Part shown: one piece after another, positions 21,246-31,766 of the stretch
How positions within the stretch are numbered: the stretch's first letter is position 1
How the letters are laid out: the number at the start of each line of letters is the position of its first letter
Assembly (NCBI GenBank): GCA_030847615.1
Contig: JAUMIR010000001.1
Coordinates: 383,638,687 to 383,702,686 of the forward strand
Direction of reading: 5' to 3'
Source: Gambelia wislizenii
Lineage: Eukaryota > Chordata > Lepidosauria > Squamata > Crotaphytidae
DNA length: 64,000 bases
Notes under the pieces: generated by a model
What the model was told of the DNA's origin: nothing
The model's input: the letters and a program-made list of their open reading frames with translations, nothing else
Databases searched by the model: none
Position numbers and translations under genes: made by a program

Positions 21246-22779
21246 TACAGTGCCGTTATAATCTGAGGGGGTTGACAAATTGTTATTTTTGGATTTCATT
21301 AAGGGACCCTCCTACATTTCCACCCCACCCTCAGTTTGCATAACAGCAAACTACAACAGTTACATCTAGAACACACAAACACATCAGCTGTGTAGCTTAC
21401 GACAAATATTTTGAGGCACACCTCAAAAGGACTGTCATATCTTTATTGTTCCAAGCGGGGTACTGTTGAAGGTTTGTAAACATTGTCTGAAATATAAAAC
21501 CATCACTCCACACACACTCTTCCACTGGCTACTGTGTATTATGGAAATGGCAAGGACCTATACTAGGGGTCTCTAACCTTATAGGCAAACTCAGTTTTCA
21601 CCAGTCTTTAATTGGAAGATGTGACACAGCTTGGCTGTAGAATGTTCTGCTAGTAGGAGAGAAGCTGTGCAGTGGCTTGTTTCCCAGGTGGCCATTCTCT
21701 TGGCTTTTTGTGTAAGACTGTCTTCAGCTTTAGCTGGCTTTCAGCTTGTCAAGAAGAGGTTATTAAAATGCTCCTGCCTTTCAGTAGCAGAGCTTGCTAG
21801 GCACAACAACAATGCAATACGGCAGGGATTCCACCCCTCCCCATTTAGTCATGTCATTTGGCATATTGCCTATAGCTAAGAATGAAAGACCATCTGTTAT
21901 GTGTTCATGATGCTTCAGTCTAGTGAATTTAGTTTGTTTGCTTTTTAAAACCTTAAAAAAAACCCAGACCAGACTGTACCACCTTTGGCATCCAAAAGCT
22001 TACTTCTGTAAGTGTTTCTGTAAAATGTTCTATCATTTTACTGATTTGTTTTTATAAACATTTATAATATGAAGTGTATCAGTCAACATGATAGCAAGCA
22101 GATCTCTAGGTAGTTGAGGCAAGATGTAGCAGGACTTATTTATTGTTTTATATGGTAAGTATTTTATTTCAGTGCCTGATGAATAAAAGTAAAGGAGGGG
22201 GTGGGAATATCCTAAAACGAATGGTACAACTCCACTGTCTGCTAGATATTGCTATAGCAAAATGATAAGCTCACTTTCAATTTCAGATTGCAGTAATTCT
22301 TAAATTAGACAAAATTAACACATTGAATTTGCTACAAGTAATTCTAATATGGTGAAATGTCTTTCAACCAGCTTTGGAACTGATAAGATATTAAAAATTT
22401 GAAATTGTGTGAGTGTGCTCCCTCTATTTATTTATTCCCATGAATATATATGAAACCTTTTTACTTTCTCAGCTCAGACATTAGCACTAAATGCTTTACA
22501 GTGACATGATCATGGATAAAATTTCTTCACCTCCATCCTTGTTAATAAGTCTGATTCAAAACTAATTTTAAATTACTGTCTTTCCCAGTTGGTATGAAAC
22601 AGCAATTTTTAATATGAAAAGTGTGTATTTGTCCTTTCCACTGATATTACCTAATCTAATTTTTAAATTATCATTATCCTGTGTTCTTCAGCTAGTACAG
22701 ATTTCTGTTTCTTTCTTGTATACATTCCTTACACACAATTGTACATCTGCACTGAGAAATATTCTTTTTGGGTTTCAGG
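21246..22779. other. No gene or clear repeat recognised
   Basis: Includes an 82-codon frame (21631-21879) without recognisable motifs. Confidence 0.5.
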
Positions 22780-22921
22780 CGGTGGTATTGTCAGCTCTCT
22801 CTCCCCTTTCCAATCTGTTTCCAGTGAAGCTATGGAAGTCCTGCATCAATATGAGAAATCATTGAAAGAATGCTCACAGGCTAACAAACTGAACCCTGTT
22901 GTAGGCAGGATTGATTGTAGG
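22780..22921 (+). CDS. Candidate host coding exon (weak)
   Basis: A pyrimidine-rich stretch ending TTTGGGTTTCAG (acceptor-like) precedes 142 bp that is open in one frame and ends AG|GTAGAA (donor-like). The reading contains SSLSPFQSVSSEAMEVLHQY and, later, EKSLKECSQANKLNPVVGRI, a soluble helix-prone sequence unlike the mobile-element proteins in this window. There is a stop just past the donor-like site, as expected for intron. I do not recognise the protein. A chance frame with chance splice sites remains quite possible. Confidence 0.28.
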
Positions 22922-23153
22922 TAGAAGCCAAACTGGGAAACTTAGTAGTAAAGGGTTGGCAGTAAGTTAATTCATAGCAAATGGTACTGGCCAGAATCCT
23001 GTTGATGACACATGCTGGTGACATATGCTCTCATTATGCCAGAGTATTATTTTCTTGGTCATTGAGGAAGGAAGTATCCAGATGATAGATTAGCATCTAA
23101 TGTAGGAAACAGAGAGAGACAGAGAGAGGAAATGGTAGATTTAACCTCCTCTG

Positions 23154-23160
23154 TATAAAT
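23154..23160 (+). promoter_or_regulatory. TATA-like box before the hairpin region
   Basis: TATAAAT follows a pyrimidine run and lies about 15 bp upstream of the first hairpin. It could be a promoter of the GC-rich transcription-unit-like stretch, or chance. Confidence 0.3.
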
Positions 23161-23174
23161 CTTGTCTAGAACAG

Positions 23175-23218
23175 ACACCCCCACGGATCCTGAAGAATGG
23201 TGGATCCGGGGGAGGTGT
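23175..23218. other. Strong hairpin 1
   Basis: Arms 23175-23190 (ACACCCCCACGGATCC) and 23202-23218 (GGATCCGGGGGAGGTGT) pair almost fully around an 11-nt loop. Confidence 0.7.
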
Positions 23219-23250
23219 TTTAATGATGGGCAGAGAGGCGAACCTATGGG

Positions 23251-23280
23251 CTGGCCTGGGCGTGGACACGCCCCGGCCAG
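23251..23280. other. Strong hairpin 2
   Basis: Arms 23251-23263 (CTGGCCTGGGCGT) and 23268-23280 (ACGCCCCGGCCAG) pair with one mismatch around a 4-nt loop. Confidence 0.7.
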
Positions 23281-23719
23281 GAGGAGTCAGGGGAGGCACC
23301 AAAGCAGGGGCTATTTCAACCACTGCCTCCCCTGGTCTCCTCCTCTTTTCCAGAGTTTCGAAAGGAAGAGCGGCTGCGCTGGACTCGGATAAGTTTCTTT
23401 GTTCCTTTGTTTGGGCTCCTCTCTCCTTTTGGCTTTCTGAAACTTGGCTGTTCTTTGCTTATTTCAGTACTTACTTCCTTAGACGAGTTGATTAAGCTTT
23501 TAATTCCTTGGGGTTATCTGCTTTGTATTTAATTTGGATCTTATTTTTGATTTTATCTTATATTTGTTTTTCCCTCCCTCTCCGTCCCTTCCCCCCCCTT
23601 GGTTACTTTCCCCTCTGGGTTATTTACATCGCGCCACGTGCGCCTGCCTTCGTTCCTTGTTTGCTCTCTCCGGCTCCCCTTTTGTTTGCCTTTTGTTTGT
23701 TTTTGTTGGCTCTACGGCC
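23281..23719 (+). other. Transition into pyrimidine-rich DNA; no gene supported
   Basis: T- and C-rich on the plus strand. Open frames continue into the array at 23.72 kb but look compositional. I cannot tell whether this is the leader of a retroelement or of a non-coding transcript. Confidence 0.4.
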
Positions 23720-24440
23720 TCCCCCCCCTTGATCTCTTGCCCTCCGCCCGCCCGTGCTCCGTTCGCTGCTTCTCTGCCCTCCGCCCGCCCGTGCTCCGTT
23801 CTCTGCCCGCCCTGCACGCCCGTGCTCCGTTCTCGTTCTCCTTTGCCGCCCGTGCTCCGTTCTCTGCCCGCCCGCCCCGCCCGTGCTCCGTTCTCGTTCT
23901 CCTTCGCTGGCCCGTGCTCTCTGCCCTCCGCCCGCCCGTGCCCGTGCTCCGTTCTCGTTCTCCTTCGCCGGCCCGTGCTCTCGGCCCTCCGCCCGCCCGT
24001 GCCCGTGCTCCGTTCTCTGCCCGCCCTGCCCGCCCGTGCTCCGTTCTCGTTCTCCTTCGCCAGCCCGTGCTCTCTGCCCTCCGCCCGCCCGTGCCCGTGC
24101 TCCGTTCTCGTTCTCCTTCGCCGGCCCGTGCTCTCTGCCCTCCGCCCGCCCGTGCCCGTGCTCCGTTCTCTGCCCGCCCTGCCCGCCCGTGCTCCGTTCT
24201 CGTTCTCCTTCGCCGGCCCGTGCTCTCTGCCCTCCGCCCGCCCGTGCTCCGTTCTCGGCCCGCCCTGCCCGCCCGTGTGGCTTTGTGTGCTCTCCGGCCC
24301 GCCGCCCGTGCTCTCCGGCCCGCCCGTGCCTGCGTGCTCTCTTCTCCGGCCCCTTGATCTCCTGCCCGCCCGTTCCGCCCGCGCGCCCTGCCCGCCCGTG
24401 CTCCGTGCTGCGGCCTGCGCTCTCCCCGTCCTTATCCGGC
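23720..24440 (+). repeat. Hierarchical GC-rich tandem array (61/92-bp alternation)
   Basis: The plus strand is nearly all C, T and G and is built from CCCGTGCTCC, GTTCTCGTTCTCCTTCG and CCCTCCGCCCGCC blocks. The landmark CC(A/G/T)GCCCGTGCTCT recurs near 23907, 23968, 24060, 24121 and 24213, giving spacings of 61, 92, 61 and 92 bp, i.e. a 153-bp higher-order unit. The extra 31 bp duplicates the CCCGTGCTCCGTTCTC block. Several frames stay open on both strands for 250-310 codons because the repeat contains few stops, so these are not evidence of genes. The minus strand has closely spaced GGG runs. Confidence 0.9.
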
Positions 24441-24479
24441 CTCGCGCCACGTGCTTTCTGCTGCGGGTCTAGAAAATTC

Positions 24480-24540
24480 TGTGATAGGCTTGTCTTAGAT
24501 TTGCCATAAGTCTGGAATGAGTTGAAGACACACAACAATA
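24480..24540 (+). mobile_element. Sauria-type SINE 3' tail fragment
   Basis: TTTGCCATAAGTCTGGAATG followed by AGTTGAAGACACACAACAAT matches the conserved tail (GCCATAAGTCGG...GACTTGAAGGCACACAAC). Confidence 0.75.
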
Positions 24541-24544
24541 ACCA

Positions 24545-24800
24545 AGTTGAAGATGTTGGTTTCAAAGCTTATTGTAGATTAGGTTAGGATCTAATATAGC
24601 TGGAGATGTTGGGTCCAAATCTTATTGTGGAAGCTTTGGACCACAGTTGTTAATGGTATCCTATTGGTATATATGGTTCAGTATCTGATGTGGCGTAAGC
24701 TGCACCATACCCTATTGCAGTGCATAAATTACATGGGGTGGGGGTTAATATGGGTATTATGCCTTTATGTGTTTTAGATGCTAATCTACTATCCGCTTTC
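24545..24800 (+). repeat. Unclassified interspersed repeat (copy B, uninterrupted)
   Basis: Matches 20101-20214 plus 21157-21245 and supplies the empty site for the SINE and LTR insertions there. The start of the unit appears twice (24545 and 24603). Confidence 0.65.
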
Positions 24801-24927
24801 TCTCTTTCTTTTCCTCCTTGCAACCACCTTGAGCATGCAAACCTAAATTTACAGCACTGGGGTGTACCCCATGGCCAGTCAGTGGCCAGTGGTTAGACAG
24901 TACAAGATGTAAATTATTATTATAAAC

Positions 24928-25832
24928 AATAATACATGGTGAAATTCAAGTAGTATGGTGTCATCTGCATATATTAAATTCTTGGTATTCCTTCCTCCAA
25001 TTTTCAAGTCTAATCCTGATTTACATATGATATAGTCAGTGTACAAGTTAAACAGACAGGGTGATAAAATGCAGCCTTACCCTTGCCAGTTGGAAACCAT
25101 TCCTTTTCTCCATACTCTGACCTGATGGTAGCATCAGGTTATGCATCAGGACAATCAAATGTTGTGGCACACCAATTTCTTTAAGAATGATCCAAAGTAC
25201 TTCATGATCTACACAACCAAAGGCTTTGTTATAATCTATAAAGCACAGACTTTCTACTGAAATTTTTGGTGGTCTCATTATCCAACATATGTTTGCAATA
25301 TTATCCTTAGTGCCACTTCCTTTTCTGAACCAAGTTTGGACATCTGGCATTTCTCACTCCATATATGGTAAAAGTATTTGTTGTAGAAATGTGAGCATCA
25401 CTTTGTTTGCATGGGAGAAAATGCAATAACTGCAATCCTTGGTGTCCCCTTTCTTGGAGACTGGAATGTATATTGAGTGTTTCCAATCTATGAACAAGTG
25501 TTTTGTTTTCCATATTTGTTGACAGATTTTTTTTGTTAGAAATAGAGCTGATTATGCCTCTATAAACAGAAGCAGCTCTTTTGGTATGTCATGTGTTCCT
25601 GGTGATGTATTTCTCCCAAGTGCCCTGATGGCAGCATCCACTTTAAAATTGTAGGTTCATCATCAAGTGGTTCTTCCTTGAATTAATCTGTCATCCTTTC
25701 ATCTTTATATAGTTCTTCAGTGTATTGTATCCATCATCTATTTATTTCTACTTGATCATGTAATGTGTTCCCCTGCTGGTTGTATAGCATCCCCACTCTT
25801 GGTTTAAATTTCTCTTTGATTTCTTGGTTCTT
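24928..25832 (-). pseudogene. BovB (RTE) LINE, reverse transcriptase part
   Basis: Minus strand. WFRKGSGTKDNIANICWIM and LCFIDYNKAFGCVDHEVLW (about 25170-25320) match the BovB RT fingers and motif A. In other copies the motif reads AFDCVDH, so the residue after AF is Gly here. Motif C is visible near 24965 as the complement of TATGCAGATGACACC (YADDT). Frameshifts and stops separate the blocks. BovB normally supplies the enzyme that mobilises Sauria SINEs, whose tails it shares. Interrupted at 25833 by a CR1. Confidence 0.82.
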
Positions 25833-25833
25833 C

Positions 25834-26705
25834 ATAGAATCATAGTATCATAGAGTTGGAAGGGGCTTCATAGTCCATCAGGTCCAACCCCCTGCTCAAT
25901 GCAGGATCTCCAGCTACGGTATCCTCACCAAATAGCTGCCCAGTCTCTTTTTCAAGACATTTAGAGGAGACCCCACCACCTCTCTATGCAATTGGTTCCA
26001 TATCAGAACTGCTCTCACTGTCAAGAAGTTCCTTCTAATGTTCAATTGAAATCTACCGTCCTGAACCATTAGATCTAGTTCTCCCCCCTGAGGCAGCAGA
26101 AAACAAACCTTCACCCTCCTATTTGTGGCAGCCCTTGCAGTATTTAAAAAGTACAATCATGTCACCCCTCAATCTTCTCTTCACCAAGCTGAACATGCCC
26201 AGCTCCTTCAACCTCTTCTCATATATTTTGTTCTTCTTAACTCCTATCATCCTCATTGCCGTTCTCTGAACTCGCTCCAACTTGTCTGTACTAGATTGTC
26301 TGTTAAAATGAGACATCCAGAACTGAACACAGAAATCCAGATGAGGCCCCACCAGCACAGAATATAGGGGATTATTACTTTCCCTGACTTCAAAACTATT
26401 AATGCAGACTAAGTTAGCATTTCCTTTTTTTGCTGCAGCATCAAACTGCCAGTTCATTTTAATCTTATGAGCAACAATAATCCCAAGGTCTTTTTCACAT
26501 GTAGTATTGCTGTACCAAGTATCCCCCATCCTATACCTGTGCTTTTTTTTTTTTTGGCCTAAATATAGAATTTTGCATTTGTCTCTGTTGAATTTAATTA
26601 ATTAATTAATTAATTAATTAAATCTCAATTTTCTAGTTTATCGAGGTCCTTTTGAATTCTGTTCCTATCTTCCAATGTGTTAGCTACCCCTGTATTATCT
26701 GCAGG
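25834..26705 (-). mobile_element. CR1 LINE, 5'-truncated, nested in BovB
   Basis: The left edge is the CR1 3' terminus (complement of ATGATTCTATGA). Minus-strand frames 25914-26156 and 26119-26529 encode CR1 C-terminal segments: GDTWYSNTTCEKDLGIIVAH, PHLDFCVQFWMSHF and [20 protein letters not shown] (TTAA)n tract at about 26597-26630 interrupts it. The right edge falls just past the motif C region, reduced by a small deletion (AAACCTGCAGATAATACAGG). BovB sequence resumes immediately to the right. Confidence 0.88.
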
Positions 26706-27010
26706 TTTGCCTGATGAATGTGTTTGCAATGAACAAAGTGTTGACCTTGCAAAATTCAGTCAGTTGCTCTTTGACTTCATTTCTTGATCCTAGGCCAAAT
26801 TTTCCTGCCATCTTTGATTTTACTCTGTTTTGTACTTTTGTGTTCCAAACACTTATGCTTAACAAGAACTCCTGTTTTGGCGTGTGGTCAGTCAATTTCC
26901 ACCTGGACTCCAGCACAGAATCTTTTAGTTTGTTCTTCTGCATTTGTAGTTGGTCTATAAACTTGGATTGTGATTATATTGATAGGTTTTCCCTGAAGTC
27001 ATATTGATAT
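26706..27010 (-). pseudogene. BovB (RTE) LINE, endonuclease part
   Basis: The minus frame 26695-26943 encodes KMAGKFGLGSRNEVKEQLTE and FCKVNTLFIANTFIRQ. This is the conserved C-terminal endonuclease stretch of BovB, whose family pattern is GKFGLG.RNE...EFC..N.L.IANT. It belongs to the same element as 24928-25832, split by the CR1. Confidence 0.82.
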
Positions 27011-27013
27011 TAT

Positions 27014-27954
27014 TCAATCAAACTCTGTGTTACAGCTCACCTCCCCATATCCAAGGGGGGGGGGGACACATTCCCAGACTTACTGCGGAAATGTGAAAAC
27101 ACAGATAATAGTGAACAGCATTATTTTCAATGGAAAATAATAAGAAAGATTCGTGGGCCTTACCAGGTGCCAGGGCGGAACAGCTTTTCCATGGGCCAGA
27201 GGCGGCAAGGGCAGCCAGATGGTATGGAGCTGGAGCTTTCCTGTGGAGTCAGAGGGGAGAGGGCAGCCCTCACTCCCTTGCTCAAGCCCAAACAGCCTGA
27301 CCAAGCATGGCCATAGATGAGGAACCATGTCTGGAGGCCACCTCATCTCCCTTCCTTCCCTCCCTCCTTCTCAAGAGCAGGAAGTGTGGACAGATGCACC
27401 CAATCCACCCCTGGAGCCCGGGGCTCTCTGCTCACATCCCCACTGGCAGGATGTACCAGGCACCTGGATAGCATGGCTTCTCCATGGGCCAGCAGCAGCG
27501 GCAGGTGAGCAACTAAGGCAGCAGCACCCCCAGCTGCTGTTCGCTGCTGGCTACCCGGAGGTGGAAGAGCTGCACCATGCTGGGACAGAGCTGGGACAAG
27601 CCAAGCCAGACACCGATCTCTACCATTGCCAAGCTGCCCATCCCTTCCCTTGCCATCCCCACCAGGCCTCCTGCCCTGCTCTCCCATCCTTGGGGATTTG
27701 TAGTGGTGAAGCTGGTGGCTCTACTGAGCACCCCCATCTCCCATCCCTTCCTGGAGTGCCTTGGGGAGGGGGTAAGGAAGGAGACAAACTCCTTTGTTTG
27801 CCCAGAAAGGCACAGCTGGGCTTGCCACAACTTTCTGGGAGGGGGAGGGAGGTGGACTTCTTCTTCTACCCAGAAAGGCACAGTCAGGCTTTCCACACCT
27901 CGGGAGGGCCCCCCAAACTCCTTTGTCTACCCAGAGATGCACAGCTGGGGTTAC
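27014..27954. mobile_element. Unclassified ~0.9 kb insertion within BovB
   Basis: Lies between two BovB pieces. The left 120 bp (CCATATCCAAGGGGG..., with a G homopolymer at 27055-27066) resembles the end of a Tigger-like DNA transposon. The rest is GC-rich, with three 60-70-bp repeats around ACCCAGAAAGGCACAG (about 27800, 27870, 27930). Frames overlap on both strands without motifs. Ends are not defined. Confidence 0.45.
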
Positions 27955-28310
27955 TCAAAATGTTCCATTCCTGTCCACTTTAGCTCAGTCTCTCCAAGTA
28001 TTTCAATGTTGTTATGTTCCATTTCTTGTTTTATTATATCTAGCTTTCCCTGATTCACACTTCTTAAATTCCATGTTCCTGTAATACGTGCTGCACACTT
28101 CAGAGTTTCCTTTCATCTCTGAACATGTCAACAGCTGAATGTTATTTTGGCTTGAGTTGAGTTGTTATTAGCCACAGCACTACTCTACTGTACTCCAACA
28201 TCCTGTTGAGTGCTTTCTGATCTGGGAGTGTCTCATCATAGAGTTTTTATGGTAAAAGATTTTCAAAAGGGGTTTACCATGCCTCCTTCTGCACAGTACT
28301 AACAAGTATT
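27955..28310 (-). pseudogene. BovB (RTE) LINE, 5' part
   Basis: Minus-strand reading of 27960-28010 gives EILGETELKWTGM, the N-terminal endonuclease motif (family form GISELKWTGMGEF, carrying the catalytic Glu). Further left-to-right sequence (28080-28310) looks like BovB leader but is too decayed to be sure. Confidence 0.68.
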
Positions 28311-30696
28311 ATCTATAGTATCACTGCCATTGTCTCTGAGAGATCTTCCGCCAGTGTCTCCATCTCCACCTACTACTGCTGCTGCCCGGTCTCTGTTTGG
28401 CACATTTAGTCTGGCTCATCAACAAAAGCTTGTCTGACATGGGAGACCCTACCAGTAGCACTGCTATCAGCAGCATAGCCTGTTGCCTCATAGGATCATG
28501 CAGTCTCACCATCACAGAAAAGTAGTGCCATGGTAAGAGTTTCCATTGATAGGATGGGTCAGTTCTCCTGGGACTAGCAAGTGGATTTCCTGAAGATGCT
28601 CTAATTTCTAACATCAAAAGTACACTTTGGCCTGAACTCTGTCTGTGCACTTTGCTACCAGTTGCACTTTTTTCAGGGGCCACACCACAGCAGTGAGGAA
28701 AGACAGACTATGCCCTGAAACCTGTTGGTGGTTTACACAAGGGCAAAATTATTTCTGGAGTTCCTCCAGGATAAAAAGGTTGAGAAAGGCTGGTCTAGTA
28801 GTTTCATTTCCTTGGCAGTTGCAACCATTTACCCAAAATACAATGCAGATATTGGCTGCCCAAGCCTGAGTATGGGTATGTAGTTCCTACAGGACTAGAC
28901 CCATGCAATCAATTGTCAAATGGTGATCCAACCCATAGTAAAATCATATTGATTCACTGGGTCTACTCTAGTTGGGGCTGCTTCAGCCCAATATAGGTCA
29001 GCTTCTCCATTGCCTATTTCCCTATTGCCTTATTTGTCCTTCCAGGTCACTGTGCTCCCAGAATTTTTCTTCCTGCCTGCCTCCTTGTCCTATGCCAGTG
29101 TAATTATGTTGGTATAGTGCACTGACATTTCACAAAAAGCTGTTGGGGGGTATTAAGGGACATTTTTGTTTTTACTTTGTGATTTATATTTATGCAGTTC
29201 ATATTAGACTAGATTCTCATTTGAAAAGGCTTCTTTACTGTACCTCCATACTGAAATACCTCCAGAACTAAACAATCAGTCTGACTTTCTTATCTGGATG
29301 CTATTTATATATGAGGGTAACAATGCAAAAATCACAACTGTTATTTTTGTATGAACTTGGCAGTGCCTTTTCCTGCCCCATTTGTTTTTACAACCAGCTC
29401 TTTGTCCATACTGAAACAGATGCAGCAGGATTTATAACAAATGTCTTTTCTGGCTTCCTCTATATCTTTTCCTCTGTTTTTGTCTTTTGAAACTCTCTCG
29501 ATGTTTAGAGAACCTTAGAAATAGCTCAAAGTCACTCTGTACGTTTGTCTTCTCCCCCTTTCCATTACCCTTTCTTGAAGGATTGTGTGCACTGGTGCGT
29601 AATATGTGCAAATCCTACTAAATTTACATTTTGCAAGCACGCTTTGATCAATAACTGTGAATACAAATCTCTCAGGATGAGTGAAAGTTTTAACAGCAAT
29701 AATCTCAGTATGAAAAATTCACAACTATTATTAGGAAAAAGAAGACCAAAATCCATTCTTTACTATGAGTAGTGGCTACCCTTGATTAACCACAACCTTT
29801 TTACTGCAAAAGTCTCAGGAATTAAGAGATTGAAAACCTGGATACTTATTTGACACTGTAGCTGTTGTGTGTTCACTGTCTATTTCCATGTAATTTCATT
29901 TTTCTTTACAGGCAACAGTAGGCCCCTTTTAAATTAATATTTCATATTTCATCTTCCTAAATTCCACCCCTTCGAGAAATTCATTTCTTACATGTTGCAA
30001 AATGATTGGGCTTAAGGTGATTTTGAAACAGCATATAATTTCTACCACTAGAGAGCACTGCAATATTAAAAGCTTCCTCACCTTTATCTAACCTTGCTTA
30101 CCATTATTGAAAATATGACTGATAAACGTCATAGTGAGGCTGCTAATAAGAAATCTGAAATATATGACTGGATTAATTGTAACGGTAACCTTCACAAAAC
30201 TAGGAGAAACATGAAAATGTGCGCAAACACACATACACACATTCATTTCATATTTTTACTGCAGTACTTCCCATTTCAGTTTTGAAGAGGTTTCCCCTCC
30301 TGACGCATTGGAAACGACTACAGCAGGCATCAGATGTATCCTCCTTTAACCACACCATCTACACACCACATACACAAATCTTTGAATTGCATTCTTAGAA
30401 ATTCAGAAGATGAGCTACCTACATTTCAAATATCTGCTGGACAAATTGTGAAGAAAACACCTGATCCAGTGAAAGTGGTTCCATGTCTCTGGTTATTTAC
30501 TGAAGCTATGTGTTTTCTGCAGACAGTGCATAGAGACACTAGGTACTGTGTGATGCTATATACATGAGACTAGAACTGGATTGAGGCTCAGAACAATACA
30601 GAATAAATTATGCAGAATAAATTATTAATGTGGGTTTTCAGATTCTCTTCTTCCACTCTTCTTCCACCTCTTACATTACTTCACATATGAGACTGT
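28311..30696. other. No gene or clear repeat recognised
   Basis: The first 350 bp might still be decayed BovB leader. The remainder shows nothing I can support. Confidence 0.45.
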
Positions 30697-31000
30697 GGGC
30701 TCATCTACATGGGCCAGGTATACTGGCTTCCCACCAGCGTATCCTGCCCACAGATCAGGCTTGTTCCTCTTCTGTTATCTAGATGAAATGGGCTGGAGTC
30801 CAGATGGGCATGCCTGCCTGCCTATGCAGCAGCCACCACTGCCTGTGCCCCACTCTCCAGATCCAGGCAGGAGGCCCAGGGATCGGCCTTAGTCACATGC
30901 TGCACACACCCCTTCCTGGATCTGGAAGAGTGAGGCAGCCAGCAGAGGCGTGCCAGAATGGGCTCCTGTGGTCACGCAGGGCCTGATCTATTTTATTTTG
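30697..31000. mobile_element. MITE related to the one at 39.4 kb, right end degraded
   Basis: Begins GGGCTCATCTACATGGGCCAG. It shares an interior with 39382-39690, including the ATGGGCTGGAGTCC / GGGTTGGAGTCC and GCAGCCACCAC segments. The right terminus is not clear. Confidence 0.55.
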
Positions 31001-31766
31001 GCTGGAATGCATTTAAACAGGTATTTTCTTAAAACATTTTATTGGGCCCTCCCTCATCTCTCCCCCGTCCCCGTCTTAGCTCTTGACTTCAGTAAATCTT
31101 CTAAATATGTTTTATAGAATCGTACCATCAACCTCTTGTTATTGAAACGTCAATCTTTCGTATACACTTGTAAATGATTATAGCATTGTAAAAGCAAGAA
31201 AACTGCTGCTATGTTCATAAGTCACACATATGAACAACTGGTTAATAGTTATACATAATGTATAATAGTACAGTATTTAAATTTAAACTTTTAAAATGTT
31301 GACTTATAGAGCGGATTGTATTCAGTAGATTAGTTTCCCAATTAATTGATGCTTTTTTAGTGGAAGGAAATGATGTCTGCGAACGAGGTGACAAAATAAA
31401 ACTGATTTTACCACCTGTATTTCACTGGCTTTGTTTTTTTCTGGCACTGATAATTCAGTTCTATCATTCTGCTTCCTGATTTTGTTTGCTTTGGCCCTTT
31501 TAATCTCCTCCTGGTTTTCCTACATATGTTGTCCAGACATCTTCCTCGGTTGTGGGTTTCTGAATCTGTGCAAAGAGTGCTGGGTATCCTTATTATGCCC
31601 AGGATAGAAATAGTCCAACTGCATTAAATCATAATAGCTAGTGGTCCAGTATGAATTCCCAGCAGCACAAACATCAAAAATACACAACCAGCCAGTTCAG
31701 TAGGGTGCAGGCAAGTATTGTGTTTCTCATTTAGATGCACAGCCATCCACCTGCTGAACTCATGTA
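31001..31766. other. No gene or repeat recognised
   Basis: AT-rich; nothing to report. Confidence 0.5.

Noticed and set aside
23534..24565. Long open frames (250-313 codons) on both strands in the GC-rich array
   Set aside because: They are stop-free because the tandem unit lacks stop codons in several frames. The translations are Arg/Pro/Ser/Ala repeats and appear on both strands at once.
27327..28053. Frames of 120-218 codons in the BovB insert
   Set aside because: Overlapping on both strands, Pro/Ser/Gly-rich, produced by GC-rich repeats.
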